Below the pieces are notes generated by a model. The model searched no databases, was not told the origin of the DNA, and saw only the letters and a list, made by a program, of their open reading frames with translations. Shown here piece by piece: positions 44,076-53,972 of a stretch of DNA of 64,000 bases. Positions within the stretch are counted from its first letter, which is position 1; each line of letters opens with the position of its first letter. Position numbers and translations under genes: made by a program. The stretch is from Singulisphaera sp. GP187. Its GTDB lineage: Bacteria; Planctomycetota; Planctomycetia; Isosphaerales; Isosphaeraceae. The DNA lies in contig NZ_FSRB01000004.1 of the NCBI RefSeq assembly GCF_900129635.1, positions 1 through 64,000 on the forward strand. The letters run 5' to 3'.

Positions 44076-45347
44076 ATGGCGAAACGTCTGAGCGTGAAAG
44101 AGATGCTGGAGGCGGCACGGCAGGGAGGGCCGGCCAAACCGGCCGATACCGAAGCGTCAGCCGCTCCCCCCGAGACACCCGATACTCCCGCCGTCGAGCC
44201 TACGGCCCCCGTGGCCGCAGCCGCGGCTCCGCAGCCTGCCCCCGCGGCGAACGTGCCGTCGGCCGCGTCGTTGGGCCGGCCTTTGACCCTGAAAGAGAAG
44301 TTGGCGGCGGCGCGGGCGGGTGGCTCCGTGCCCCCGGCTCCCGCCGCGGCGGCCTCGCCGGTCGCCTCCGCTCCGGAAGCCGCTGCGGCGAGCGTCGCGG
44401 ATGTGGCCGCGGCGGAACCTGCGGCCGGGCCTGCCGTACCGGCCCCCGCGCCTTCTTTGGGTCGTCCCATGACGCTCAAGGAGAAGCTCGCGGCCGCACG
44501 AGTCGGTGGTACCACGCCAGCGGCCTCGGCGGCCACGCCGGCGGCGGGTAAGCCGGCTGGTGCCGCGGCGGCGGCAGGATCGTCCAAGGCGGCGGCCCCG
44601 CGAACGCTGCCTCCGCTCGACAAGATCACCGATCCCAAGGACCTGGCCGAGGCGCTCCGGCAGTCAGGGGCGAAGAAGGCCAAGGAGTCGGCGGTCGCCG
44701 CGGCTTCCAAGGCGGCCGAAGCGGCGGGGGCCACTCCGGCCAAGGCCGCGACCGCCGGCAAGGCGGCGGCCCAGAAAGAAGCCAAGCCGCAGTCGGTGCT
44801 CCCCAAGCCGAGCAAGGCCACGGCCGGCGTGGCCGGGGTAACCCGGCGCAGCTTCGCGGTGACGCCGGTCGGTTGGATCATCCTGGGCTGGGCCTCGTTC
44901 GCCGCCGGAGTGTCGCTCTTCTCGGCGATGCTCGGCCGGTTCATGTTCCCCAACGTGCTGGCGGAACCGCCGAGCACCGTCAAGGTCGGGCTGCCCACGA
45001 ACTTCGAGCCCGAAGAGGTCAACGAACGGTTCAAGGCCGAGTGGGGCTTCTGGATCGTTCGCTCGACGCGTTACAACGGCGAAGACATCGTTTACGCGCT
45101 TCAGTCGGTCTGCACGCACCTCGGTTGCCCGCCCAACTGGCTGGGTGGCGAACAGAAGTTCAAGTGCCCGTGCCACGGAAGTGGATTCTACATTTCGGGC
45201 GTGAATTTCGAGGGACCCGCACCCCGGCCGCTCGAGCGCTTCAAGGTGACCTTGGCGGACGACGGTCAGATGCTCGTCGATAAGAGTCAAAAGTTTCAGC
45301 AAGAGTTGGGTCAGTGGTCGGAACCCGAGAGCTACATCACGGCCTGA
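44076..45347 (+). CDS. Rieske iron-sulfur protein with long Ala/Pro-rich N-terminus
   Basis: A 423-residue Rieske protein of a cytochrome bc complex. The [2Fe-2S] ligands are in SVCTHLGCPPNW and FKCPCHGSGFYISG (C-x-H and C-x2-H; first Cys near 346). A membrane anchor lies at ~258-290. In front of it is an unusual ~250-residue Ala/Pro/Lys-rich segment holding three similar motifs: RLSVKEMLEAARQGG (4-18), RPLTLKEKLAAARAGG and RPMTLKEKLAAARVGG. Ordinary Rieske proteins have a short N-terminus, so this cytoplasmic extension is peculiar. The ATG at 44076 begins the first motif, which supports it over upstream starts. The cytochrome b gene follows after 144 bases. Confidence 0.9.
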   Translation: MAKRLSVKEMLEAARQGGPAKPADTEASAAPPETPDTPAVEPTAPVAAAAAPQPAPAANVPSAASLGRPLTLKEKLAAARAGGSVPPAPAAAASPVASAPEAAAASVADVAAAEPAAGPAVPAPAPSLGRPMTLKEKLAAARVGGTTPAASAATPAAGKPAGAAAAAGSSKAAAPRTLPPLDKITDPKDLAEALRQSGAKKAKESAVAAASKAAEAAGATPAKAATAGKAAAQKEAKPQSVLPKPSKATAGVAGVTRRSFAVTPVGWIILGWASFAAGVSLFSAMLGRFMFPNVLAEPPSTVKVGLPTNFEPEEVNERFKAEWGFWIVRSTRYNGEDIVYALQSVCTHLGCPPNWLGGEQKFKCPCHGSGFYISGVNFEGPAPRPLERFKVTLADDGQMLVDKSQKFQQELGQWSEPESYITA

Positions 45348-45491
45348 TCGTGAAGCCCGGGTTGTCACCGGCGGGGCATCGACAGGCTGCCGCTCGGGTC
45401 GTATCGTATCGCGATCAATTGAGCAATCACGACTTGCGGATCCGCGGCTCCGCCCCGGCGGACGCGTTCGGTTCGTCACCAAAGGACGATC

Positions 45492-46277
45492 ATGGCCATC
45501 GTTGATAAGATCACTAAATCGATCACCGAGTCGCAGGTCTGGAAGAGCGTCTTTCGCCATCCGATGCCCACGGACCGGCGCAATCGCGTGGTCGTGATGC
45601 TCACCAACTTCTTTCTTCACTTGCACCCGGTGAGCGTCCGCAAGCAGGGGATCGCCCTGAGCTACACCTGGTGCATGGGCGGGACGACCTTCTTCCTGTT
45701 CATCGTCGAGGTGGTGACCGGCGTTCTCTTGATGTTCTACTACCGGCCCACGCTCGAGCACGCCTACAACGACATCCTGGCGCTCCGGGATGTGACCACC
45801 TTGGGGATCCTTCGCGAACTCCATCGCTGGGGAGCGCACGCGATGGTGATCGCGGTCTGGCTCCATATGTACCGAGTCTTCCTGACCGGGAGTTATAAAC
45901 CGCCGCGCGAATTCAACTGGGTGGTTGGCGTCCTCCTGCTGGTGCTGACCCTCCTGCTTTCGTTCACCGGCTACTTGCTTCCGTGGGACCAACTGGCGAT
46001 CTGGGCGATCACGGTCGGTTCGAACATGGCGCGGGCGACTCCATTACTGGGTGTGGAAGGCCCAGGCGCCTCGTTGATCCAACTGAATCATGTGAGCATG
46101 ATCACGTCGGGCTCGGATGCGAAGTTCGCGCTCCTGGGTGGACGGACCGTCGGCGAAATGACCTTGAATCGGTTCTACGTGCTCCATTGCGTGGCGATTC
46201 CGCTGGCGGTCTCACTCTTGATCATGATCCACTTCTGGCGGGTCCGGAAAGATGGCGGGATCAGCGGCCCGATGTGA
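45492..46277 (+). CDS. Cytochrome b, N-terminal (b6-like) subunit
   Basis: A 261-residue membrane protein with four main helices carrying the haem-binding histidines: HRWGAHAMVIAVWLHMYRVFL in the second helix and, later, FYVLHCVAIPLAVSLLIMIHFWRVRK in the fourth. SFTGYLLPWDQLAIWAITVG is the conserved quinol-site region. It corresponds to the cytochrome b6 half of a split cytochrome b. It accepts electrons from quinol and works with the Rieske protein upstream and the C-terminal half downstream. AAGGA lies before the ATG. A strong hairpin separates it from the next gene and may set expression stoichiometry. Confidence 0.93.
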   Translation: MAIVDKITKSITESQVWKSVFRHPMPTDRRNRVVVMLTNFFLHLHPVSVRKQGIALSYTWCMGGTTFFLFIVEVVTGVLLMFYYRPTLEHAYNDILALRDVTTLGILRELHRWGAHAMVIAVWLHMYRVFLTGSYKPPREFNWVVGVLLLVLTLLLSFTGYLLPWDQLAIWAITVGSNMARATPLLGVEGPGASLIQLNHVSMITSGSDAKFALLGGRTVGEMTLNRFYVLHCVAIPLAVSLLIMIHFWRVRKDGGISGPM

Positions 46278-46281
46278 CGAT

Positions 46282-46320
46282 GGGACACGCCCGCCTGGGG
46301 TGTCAGTCCCCGCGTGTCCC
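46282..46320 (+). promoter_or_regulatory. Intra-operon hairpin between cytochrome b halves
   Basis: GGGACACGC (46282-46290) pairs with GCGTGTCCC (46312-46320); inside, GGGG (46297-46300) pairs with CCCC (46308-46311) around TGTCAGT. It starts five bases after the stop and has no T-run, so attenuation or mRNA protection is more likely than full termination. Confidence 0.55.
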
Positions 46321-46363
46321 TTGGGCGGGTCCTTTGAGCCACTAACCTTTCGAAAAGACGACC

Positions 46364-47953
46364 ATGCATAAGGATCTGACCCCCGGTGTCATGACCGGGC
46401 TCGCCTGGTACTACCTCCTCGCGGCCATGCTCAACGCAGCCGCGGCGGCGTATGTCTCCTCCATGGAGATCGTCTCGGAGGGAGCCTCGCGCGTTGGGCT
46501 CGCTCCCCGGACACGCCGGCTCCCGGAATGGCTGATGATCAGCTTTTTCGGACTCTATGGTCTGGCCACCTTGTTGATCCTCGGGCGTGCCTACCTCCCG
46601 GAGGCGCCTCGGACCGCCTACATCCTCTGCGCCATCGGCAACTTCCTGGTGGCGATCGGCGCGGCGGCGGCCGCCGCCCACTTCAGCGAAGTGAAGGACG
46701 AGGGGCACGGCCGGGGCGACGAGGTGGGTCCGCCCAGCCTCGACGACCACCAGCCCGCGGTCGGACTCGGCAAGGCGATGAATCGCACGCTCTGGACCCT
46801 GATCTGGGGCTCGATCGCCGGGATCTTCCAGGTCATGGGCCTGGTCTACATCCTCGGGCGTGAGTTCTCGCTCCCGCAGTTCTTCCGCGACGGCGTCAAC
46901 TTCGTCTCGGGGCCGACGACCTTCTTCATCGGTGCCACGATCGGTTTCGCCGCGATGATCGCCTACCGGCGTATCCTGGCCAACGGAATCGTGGCCTGGG
47001 GCCTGGTGAACCTGTCCTTGCTCGCGTTCGGTCTGAGCATGACCGACTTCGACTTCCGAGACATCGTCACCAAACCCGACAACGTTCCGATCGTCGGCCT
47101 GATGATCCTGGTCGGCTTCTTCACCTGGCTCAGCCTGCGCCGCGCGGTCATCAACGACTCGCGGATGGCGCTCGGGCTACCCAACCTCGAGGAGCTCGAG
47201 CCCGAAAAGACGCTGACCTGGCCCGACCTCGTGTACACCGAGCTGATCGCGATGGTGGGTCAGACGATCTTCCTCGTGGTTTGGGCGATCGCCCTCCAGG
47301 CGCCGCTCGAGCAGCCGGCCAGTTCCACCGTGGCCCCCAACCCGTCGAAGGCCCCTTGGTACTTCCTCGGGCTTCAGGAAATGCTCGTCTACTTCGACCC
47401 CTGGATGGCCGGAGTCGTCCTGCCCAGCATGATTGTCGTCGGCTTGATGGCCATGCCCTACATCGACACCAACAAGTCGGGCAACGGCTACTACACGATC
47501 AGCCAGCGCAAGTTTGCCTACATCACCTTCCAGTACGGATTCCTCGTGCTCTGGGTGATCCTGATCCTGTTGGGGACCTTCCTCCGTGGTCCGAACTGGA
47601 ACTTCTTCGGCCCCTATGAATACTGGGATTTGCACAAGGTTATCCCACTCAACAACGTCAACCTCTCGGACATCTTCTGGGTGCAGATCTTGGGTCGAAC
47701 CAAGCATGAATACATCCTCGTCCGAGAACTTCCCGGCTTGTTGGTTGTGGCGGCCTACTTCCTGGTCGTGCCCCTGATTCTGACGCGGATCTCGTTCTTC
47801 AAGAAGATCATCGCTCAAGGGGGCTGGCTCCGCTTTGCCGTGCTCACTCTTTTGCTCCTGTTCATGGCCAGCCTGCCCCTGAAAATGGTGCTTCGCTGGA
47901 CCATCAACCTGAAATACCTGATCGCCATCCCGGAATATTTCTTCAACATCTAA
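46364..47953 (+). CDS. Cytochrome b C-terminal subunit fused to extra membrane domain
   Basis: A 529-residue membrane protein. The region around ~320-375 holds ASSTVAPNPSKAPWYFLGLQEMLVYFDPWMAGVVLPSM, equivalent to the PEWY-containing quinol-site loop of subunit IV, here with APWY. Helices continue to the C-terminus (~380-520). The N-terminal ~300 residues add about six helices that are not in classical subunit IV, plus a His/Asp-rich loop (DEGHGRGDEVGPPSLDDHQPAVG). So the subunit is much larger than subunit IV (about 160 residues). It follows the b6-like gene after 86 bases and precedes the multihaem cytochrome c by 55 bases. Confidence 0.88.
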   Translation: MHKDLTPGVMTGLAWYYLLAAMLNAAAAAYVSSMEIVSEGASRVGLAPRTRRLPEWLMISFFGLYGLATLLILGRAYLPEAPRTAYILCAIGNFLVAIGAAAAAAHFSEVKDEGHGRGDEVGPPSLDDHQPAVGLGKAMNRTLWTLIWGSIAGIFQVMGLVYILGREFSLPQFFRDGVNFVSGPTTFFIGATIGFAAMIAYRRILANGIVAWGLVNLSLLAFGLSMTDFDFRDIVTKPDNVPIVGLMILVGFFTWLSLRRAVINDSRMALGLPNLEELEPEKTLTWPDLVYTELIAMVGQTIFLVVWAIALQAPLEQPASSTVAPNPSKAPWYFLGLQEMLVYFDPWMAGVVLPSMIVVGLMAMPYIDTNKSGNGYYTISQRKFAYITFQYGFLVLWVILILLGTFLRGPNWNFFGPYEYWDLHKVIPLNNVNLSDIFWVQILGRTKHEYILVRELPGLLVVAAYFLVVPLILTRISFFKKIIAQGGWLRFAVLTLLLLFMASLPLKMVLRWTINLKYLIAIPEYFFNI

Positions 47954-48008
47954 AACAACCGGGATCGGGTGATGCTCCGCCACCCGGACCCGCGCAGGAT
48001 GGACGCCC

Positions 48009-51000
48009 ATGCCCGCAACTGAGGAAACTTACCGCAGTCAGCCGACCTTGCACGTCGTCTTCGCGATCTCGTCAATCGCGATGACGCTCGTCATTGTCTG
48101 GATGATCATGGCCGACCACCTCCGACCCTGGAAGAACGTCCAGCGCGAGTTTCACCGGATCGAGGAGGCTAAGCTCAAAGTCTCTGAAAAAGAGAAACTT
48201 CGTCTCCAGACGGAGAAGTTTGCGACGCAGATCAAGCAGCTCGACGTTCAGATCAGCGAGGCCGAACAACTCGAATATAAGAACGCCGCTGATATCCGAA
48301 AGGTCGACGCCGAGCTGCGTCAGGTCGGTGGCCAGAAAGACAAACTCGATACCGCCAAGAAGTTCCAGAAGGCGGAACTCGACAGCGTTCGCAGCCTCTA
48401 CGACGGCATGATCGATCGCGATGAAAAGCGGGAAGCGCGGATTTACCGCGACACCATCATCGTCGAGTGTGAACGGAAGCTGCTGGAGTATTCGGAGGGT
48501 CTCGAGAAGGTTGAGGCGCAAGAGAAGGAGCTCAAGGCGAAGAAAGAGGCCCTGCTCGGTCACGTTGACGACCTCAAGAAGAAGCGCGAGACCCTCACGC
48601 GGGACGCCGACCGAGTCAAGCGGACGATCAAGCAGAAGGAAGAGCAGTTCTTCGGCCTGGCTGCCTGGCTCCGGAGCCTGCCGGGCATCGACCTGATGCC
48701 CCCGGACAAGATCCAGCAGATCAGTCTCCCCGACCTGACGATCAACTACAATTTCAAAGATGTTCCGCGCTACGACCGTTGCACGACCTGCCATCAAGGG
48801 ATCGACCGGCTCGGCTACGAAACCGACGCTGATGGCAAGCCGATGAAGACGGTCTTCGCGGCCCATCCTCACCTCAGCGATGGCGCGACGGCCATCGACC
48901 CCCGCGGCAACGTGGTCAAGGCTGGCCTCTACCTCGACGGCAATGGGCCGCACAAGATCAACAGCTTCGGTTGCACGATCTGTCACGGCGGTCAGGGGTC
49001 GGGCACGGACTTCACCTATGCGTCGCACACCCCGAACGACCTCAAGCAGAAACATGAGTGGGAGCACACGAACAACTGGCAGGAGATTCATCACTGGGAC
49101 GAGCCGATGTTGCCCTCCCGGTTCATGGAGTCGAGCTGTCTGAAGTGCCACCACGATGTGACCGACGTCCCGCAAGCCAAGAAGCTTCAGGCTGGGTTCG
49201 AGCGGATCACGAAGTATGGCTGCACCGGCTGTCATACGATTGGTGGCGAAGGGGCGTTCGGACCGGACCTGACCGATGAACGGCAGGTGGGGCCGAACCT
49301 CGGGCACCTCGCCTCGAAGGTCTCGCGCGACTGGACGGCGAAGTGGATCAAGAATCCGCACGCGTTCCGCCCCGACTCCCGGATGCCTCGGTTCTATGGC
49401 GTGTCAAATAATGACTCGCCCGCCGATGCGCCGAAGAACGACGCGGAAATCCAGGCGATCACCCACTACCTTTTTGCCACCAGCAAGCCGCCGGTCGGCT
49501 TTGTCGATCCCCCCGCCAAGAGCGACCCGGCGAAGGGGAAGGAACTGTTCCTCCAGAAGGGCTGCATGGCCTGCCACTCGCACCGCCCCTACGACAAGGG
49601 AGAGGTTCAGCGGGCGGATCGCGGCCAGATCAACCCGAAGTACCAGCCCGATGCGACGGCCACCCTCGACCCGAGCGGATTCCCCGAATCGGTGCGCAGC
49701 TATGCAAAGGCCGATTTCGGGCCGAACCTGTCGAACATCTCGGCCAAGTTCAAGTCGCACACCGAGGGGTACAAGTGGCTGGCCAACTGGATCAAGTCGC
49801 CCGAGGCCTACCATCCCAAGAGCCTGATGCCGAACTTGCAGCTCACGATGGAAGACTCGGCGAATATCGCCGCCTGGATCCTCTCGGTCCCCGGTGAGTG
49901 GCCCGTCCTGGTCGACGTTCCGGCCGCCGACTCGCCGACCGTTAAGGAAGGCCTGGACGAGCTGGTCCGGCTCTATGTCTCCAAGGGGGGGTATAAGCGG
50001 AACGGCAAGCTTGAATCCGTCCCGTTGAGCAAAGTGGATGACTTCGTCGCCACTGAGCTCTCACAGGAAGACAAACTGTTGTTCCTCGGTGAGAAGACGA
50101 TTTCCCGCCTCGGCTGCTTCGGCTGCCATAACATCAACGGATTCGAGACCGCCAAGCCGATTGGCACGCCGCTCAATGGCTGGGGCACCAAGAGCCCCAC
50201 GAAGCTCGACTATGGCCATATCGCCGAATACCTCATCGATAAGAATGAAGATGAGGACAAGGCGCGCGACGGCACTGACGAGTACTTCCAGGAACAGCTC
50301 GAGGATCACACTCGCGCGGGCTTCCTTTACCAGAAGCTGCACCGGCCGCGGAGTTATGACTACGCCAAGACGAACGAAGACATCAAAGCTTGGGATGAAC
50401 GGTTGCGGATGCCTCAGTTCGCCTGGGCCGACAAACCGGAGGCGGTCGAAGAGGTGATGACCTTCGTGCTCGGCTTGACGGGTGAGAAGATCGCCAGCAA
50501 GTACCTGCCGAAGTCGCACTACAATCCGTCGCAGTTTGCGGTGGCGCAGGGAACCAAGCTCCTGAACCGGTATAACTGCACCGGCTGCCATGTCGTCGAC
50601 ATGCCCAAGTACACGGTGGCCGCGGGCAAGCCGCTTGAAGAAGCGTTCACCGACCTGAAGACGAACGTGAAGGTGGCGTACAACGGCCGAGCGAACGACT
50701 ACCTCAAGGAGTTTTCCGCCGGCCTGACGTACGACCCCAAGACGACACCCGAGTTGACGCCGGACGACGGCCAAGGAGTGACGATCGAGGGGATGCCGAT
50801 CGGTGTCTTCGAGGACGAGCTCACCGTCCAACTCTGGAAGCCGGTCACCATTCGCGGGTTCACCTTCCAGGTCGGCGATAACCTCACGCTCGACAAGACC
50901 AAGGTCACCAAGACCGAGGCCGAGGGGGGAACTTCGCCTGGCTCTATGCCGGCTATCAAGCGGAGAAGACGGGGAGTGACTTCTCCACGTTCTGGAACCG

Positions 51001-51661
51001 ACTGCCACCGCCGTTGCTCCGTGAAGGGAAGAAGGTGCAAACCCCCTGGCTCACCTCGTTCCTGAACGACCCGTACGCGATCCGACCGGCGGTCAACCTG
51101 CGGATGCCCAAGTTCCACTTCGGCAAGTCGGAGCAACTGGCCGCCGGAGAAACGGCCGGACTGGCCAACTACTTCGCAGCCCGTGACGGCGCAGAGTTCC
51201 CCTACCAGCCGATCGCCGAGCGTGAGCAGGCGTACCTCGCCAAATTGGAGGCGGAGCATCCCGACTACCTGGGCGCGGGCTGGGACCTGATGGCCAAGGG
51301 GGCCTGCATTCAGTGCCACTCGCTCGGCCAGTTCAAGCCGACCGGTGGCGCGGAGGTAGTGAACGGCCCCGACCTACGTCAGGTTGGACCGCGGTTCCGG
51401 CCGGGCTATCTCGGAGAATGGCTGGCGAACCCGAAACGACTGGTCCCGTATACGGCGATGCCCCAGAACGTCCCGCCGCACGGACCCCCGCCGCCCTTTG
51501 TTCCCAAGACGTTCACGGACAAGCCGACCGCCATGGTCATGGCGATTCGGGATACCCTGTTGAACTACGTGAACGCCGTCGAGCAGCAACTGGCCACGAA
51601 CTCCAAGGCCGGCACCACTCCGAAACCCGCGCAACCGACCAAGCCGGGCGCAACCGAGTAA
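48009..51661 (+). CDS. Membrane-anchored octahaem cytochrome c, frameshifted
   Basis: An N-terminal membrane helix (~12-36) leads into a long coiled coil (~45-220, Lys/Glu-rich), then cytochrome c modules with haem motifs CTTCH, CTICH, CLKCH, CTGCH, CMACH, CFGCH and CTGCH near residues 257, 322, 376, 404, 518, 702 and 856. At the G6 run 50924-50929 the frame breaks; with seven Gs it continues NFAWLYAGYQAEKTGSDFSTFW to 51661 and adds an eighth motif, CIQCH (~1099). The restored protein is 1217 residues. It probably replaces cytochrome c1 as electron acceptor of the bc complex encoded just upstream. A perfect 11-bp hairpin follows the stop. Confidence 0.88.
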
Positions 51662-51677
51662 CGTCTCGGCCTCCGTC

Positions 51678-51703
51678 GTGAGGGAACCAACGGGTTCCCT
51701 CAC
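51678..51703 (+). terminator. Strong hairpin after the cytochrome c gene
   Basis: GTGAGGGAACC (51678-51688), loop AACG, GGTTCCCTCAC (51693-51703): perfect 11-bp stem, 17 bases after the stop. No T-tract. It probably separates the bc operon from the cupredoxin genes or protects the transcript end. Confidence 0.65.
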
Positions 51704-51870
51704 CCTCGAGCCGTCCTCCCGCTGACCCCTCGGATGGGATCCCTGCTGTTGAGCAGGCCCGCCGAGGGGTCAAACGCCTTGAACTCCAGCTTCCAAGGCT
51801 CCGTCGTGCCGGGCTTCACAGGCCGGCGCGACGCGGTCATTCCCATCCTCAGGCACCAGGAGCTTTCCCC

Positions 51871-52809
51871 ATGTCACACGCTTGGCCCCGCCCTTCGTTC
51901 ATAGCCGGACTCGGTCTCGCAGGCGCCCTCCTGCTGACGATCAGCGGCTGCGGCGGCAAGGGACCGGAGACGGATGATTCGGTCGTCATCCCCGACCCGA
52001 CCGTCGCCGCTCCCACCGCGGCTCCGGCGGATGGCGGCGCGGCTCCCGCTCCCGCGGCCACGACTGCCGCTTCGTCGACGTCCCCGGCTCCGACTGAGAA
52101 CGTCAAGGCGGAAGGTTGGGGAACCCTCAAAGGGGTAATCACGTTCGAGGGCACGCCGCCCGCGCCCAAGGACCTGGTCGAGAAGGGGAAGGCCCCCAAA
52201 GACCCCGAGTATTGCGCCAAGGATCAGCCGATCAAGACGGAACGGCTGATCGTCGATGCCGGGAGCAAGGGCGTCAAGAACGTCCTGGTCTATATCCCCA
52301 AGCCGACCGCGGTGAATCCCGAAGCGAAGAGTGGCGCGGCGACGGCCGAGGTTGTGTTCGACCAGTCCAAGTGCATCTTCGAACCTCACGTGCTCGCCGT
52401 GATGACCGGCGCAAAGATTTTGCTGAAGAATAGCGACCCGGTGAACCACAACGTCAACTCCAAGCTCAAGAACAACGGGACCAACCCGAACGTCCCCCCG
52501 TCGAGCGAGTTGCCGTTCGTGACCCAAGGGGGAGAGAAGACCCCCGGCGAAGTCGTCTGCGACATCCATAGCTGGATGAAGGCCTATTGGATGGTGACCG
52601 ACAGCCCCTACTTCGCGGTGACCGACGAGAAGGGGAACTTCGAGATCAAGAACGTCCCGGCCGGCACCCAGAAGGTCGTCGTCTGGCAAGAGGCTGTCAC
52701 CGGTAGCGGCTTCGTGACCGCCCCCTCCGGCCAAGCAGTCACCATCGCCGCCAACGGCACCGGCACGCTCGACCTCAAGATCGACGCTGGCAAGGTTCGC
52801 CCGGAATAA
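51871..52809 (+). CDS. Cupredoxin-like lipoprotein with CxxHxxM motif
   Basis: A 312-residue protein with a lipobox (ISGCGG), so it is exported and lipid-anchored. After a Pro/Ala linker (~30-85) it has a beta-sandwich start (GWGTLKGVITFEGTPP), then the cupredoxin part: CIFEPHVLAVMTGAKILLKNSDPVNHNVNS, and VVCDIHSWMKAYWMV with Cys near 230, followed by ITxxGxFxIKNVPAG-like text (GNFEIKNVPAGTQKVVVW). His in NHN, Cys, His and Met of CDIHSWM can form a type-1 copper site. It lies directly downstream of the bc operon, so a role as electron carrier from the complex is plausible (inference). CAGGAG precedes the ATG. Confidence 0.83.
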   Translation: MSHAWPRPSFIAGLGLAGALLLTISGCGGKGPETDDSVVIPDPTVAAPTAAPADGGAAPAPAATTAASSTSPAPTENVKAEGWGTLKGVITFEGTPPAPKDLVEKGKAPKDPEYCAKDQPIKTERLIVDAGSKGVKNVLVYIPKPTAVNPEAKSGAATAEVVFDQSKCIFEPHVLAVMTGAKILLKNSDPVNHNVNSKLKNNGTNPNVPPSSELPFVTQGGEKTPGEVVCDIHSWMKAYWMVTDSPYFAVTDEKGNFEIKNVPAGTQKVVVWQEAVTGSGFVTAPSGQAVTIAANGTGTLDLKIDAGKVRPE

Positions 52810-52854
52810 CCAGGGCCGGAGCGCTGGATTGCATGAACTCCCGCGACTGATCGC

Positions 52855-52894
52855 GAGGGCCGCCGTTCCTGTCTCTTCAGGAACGGCGGCCCTC
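52855..52894 (+). terminator. Terminator with 17-bp perfect stem
   Basis: GAGGGCCGCCGTTCCTG (52855-52871), loop TCTCTT, CAGGAACGGCGGCCCTC (52878-52894), then GGTCATTTC. It lies 46 bases after the stop of the cupredoxin-like lipoprotein and is the strongest hairpin in the window. Confidence 0.8.
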
Positions 52895-53024
52895 GGTCAT
52901 TTCATGGAGGGGATACCCTCGATCGGCTTGAACTGATACCATTGAAAGTCCGCCGTTTCTGCGAGGCAAGGGCCGCGCACCCACCCAGCGAAATAAAACA
53001 CACTGCACACAAGGGTCGATCGTA

Positions 53025-53876
53025 ATGAAGTTCGCGACACGATGGCTTTCCGCGGCCGCCGCTCGGGCTGCCGGAGTTTTGGCGGCTCTGACGCTCCTCA
53101 CGGTGTCTGCCACGCCCAGTCAGGCGGCCCTGCCGATGGGCCTCCTCGGTGCTCAGCTCCCGACTCAGGCCGGCTTCGGCACGATCAAGGGCCGATTGGT
53201 CCTGGACGCAGCTGATGCGCCCGCTCGCGAAGTGCTTCAGCAGAAGGGCCAGGCCACGAAGGATGGCCAGGTCTGTGCGAAAGATGCGGCGATCCTCGAC
53301 GATAAGCTCGTTGTCGATCCCAAGACCAAAGGGATTCAATCCGGGTTCGTTTACGTGGCTAAACCGAACGGCCAGAATCCTGAAGCCCTCAAAGAAATTC
53401 AGGTCAAGACGCCCAAAGTCGTCTTCGACCAGTTGAACTGTCGGTTTGTCCCCCACACCGTTGCCGTGACGACCGACCAGATCGTCGTTTTCAAGTCGAG
53501 CGACCCCACGAGCCATAACCTGCGGTACGCTGGGTTTGCCAACGGCGGCTTCAACCAGATGCTGCCCGCGAAAAGCGAGGTCGAGAAGCAGTTCGCGGTG
53601 GAGAAGCGGCCGATCGCCGTCGGTTGCGACCTCCATCCCTGGATGACGGGCTACTTGATGGTCTTCGATCATCCGTTCTTCGCCGTCACCGGCGAAGATG
53701 GCTCGTTCGAGATCAAGGGCGTCCCCGCCGGCAAGCAGAACGTCGTCGTCTGGCAGGAGAAGGCTGGGTATGTCACCCCGGGCCTCGCCGCTGGCGTTCC
53801 CGTTGAGGTCAAAGCCGGCGGCACCGTCGACCTCGGGGATGTGAAGCTCGACCCGAAGAAGATCAAAAAAAACTAA
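53025..53876 (+). CDS. Second exported cupredoxin-like protein
   Basis: A 283-residue paralogue of the preceding protein with a cleavable signal peptide (~1-36, ending TPSQAA) instead of a lipobox. It has GFGTIKGRLVLDAADAP, CRFVPHTVAVTTDQIVVFKSSDPTSHNLRY and VGCDLHPWMTGYLMVFDHPFFAVTGEDGSFEIKGVPAG. Copper ligands would be His in SHN and Cys, His, Met of CDLHPWM (Cys near 201). The pair thus offers one tethered and one soluble periplasmic copper protein beside the bc complex. A hairpin (GGGCCTTG at 53898, CAAGGCCC at 53924) follows. I found no clear ribosome site before the ATG at 53025. Confidence 0.83.
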   Translation: MKFATRWLSAAAARAAGVLAALTLLTVSATPSQAALPMGLLGAQLPTQAGFGTIKGRLVLDAADAPAREVLQQKGQATKDGQVCAKDAAILDDKLVVDPKTKGIQSGFVYVAKPNGQNPEALKEIQVKTPKVVFDQLNCRFVPHTVAVTTDQIVVFKSSDPTSHNLRYAGFANGGFNQMLPAKSEVEKQFAVEKRPIAVGCDLHPWMTGYLMVFDHPFFAVTGEDGSFEIKGVPAGKQNVVVWQEKAGYVTPGLAAGVPVEVKAGGTVDLGDVKLDPKKIKKN

Positions 53877-53897
53877 GCGTGGAACTTTCGTCGATCG

Positions 53898-53931
53898 GGG
53901 CCTTGCCGGTCGGTTCGCCCGGCCAAGGCCC
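53898..53931 (+). terminator. Hairpin after second cupredoxin-like gene
   Basis: GGGCCTTG (53898-53905) pairs with CAAGGCCC (53924-53931), extended by CCGG pairs with one bulged C; TTCTT follows a few bases later. Confidence 0.6.
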
Positions 53932-53972
53932 TCGGTTCTTCCCCTGTACAAAAGGACGAGGCTGACTCTCTT

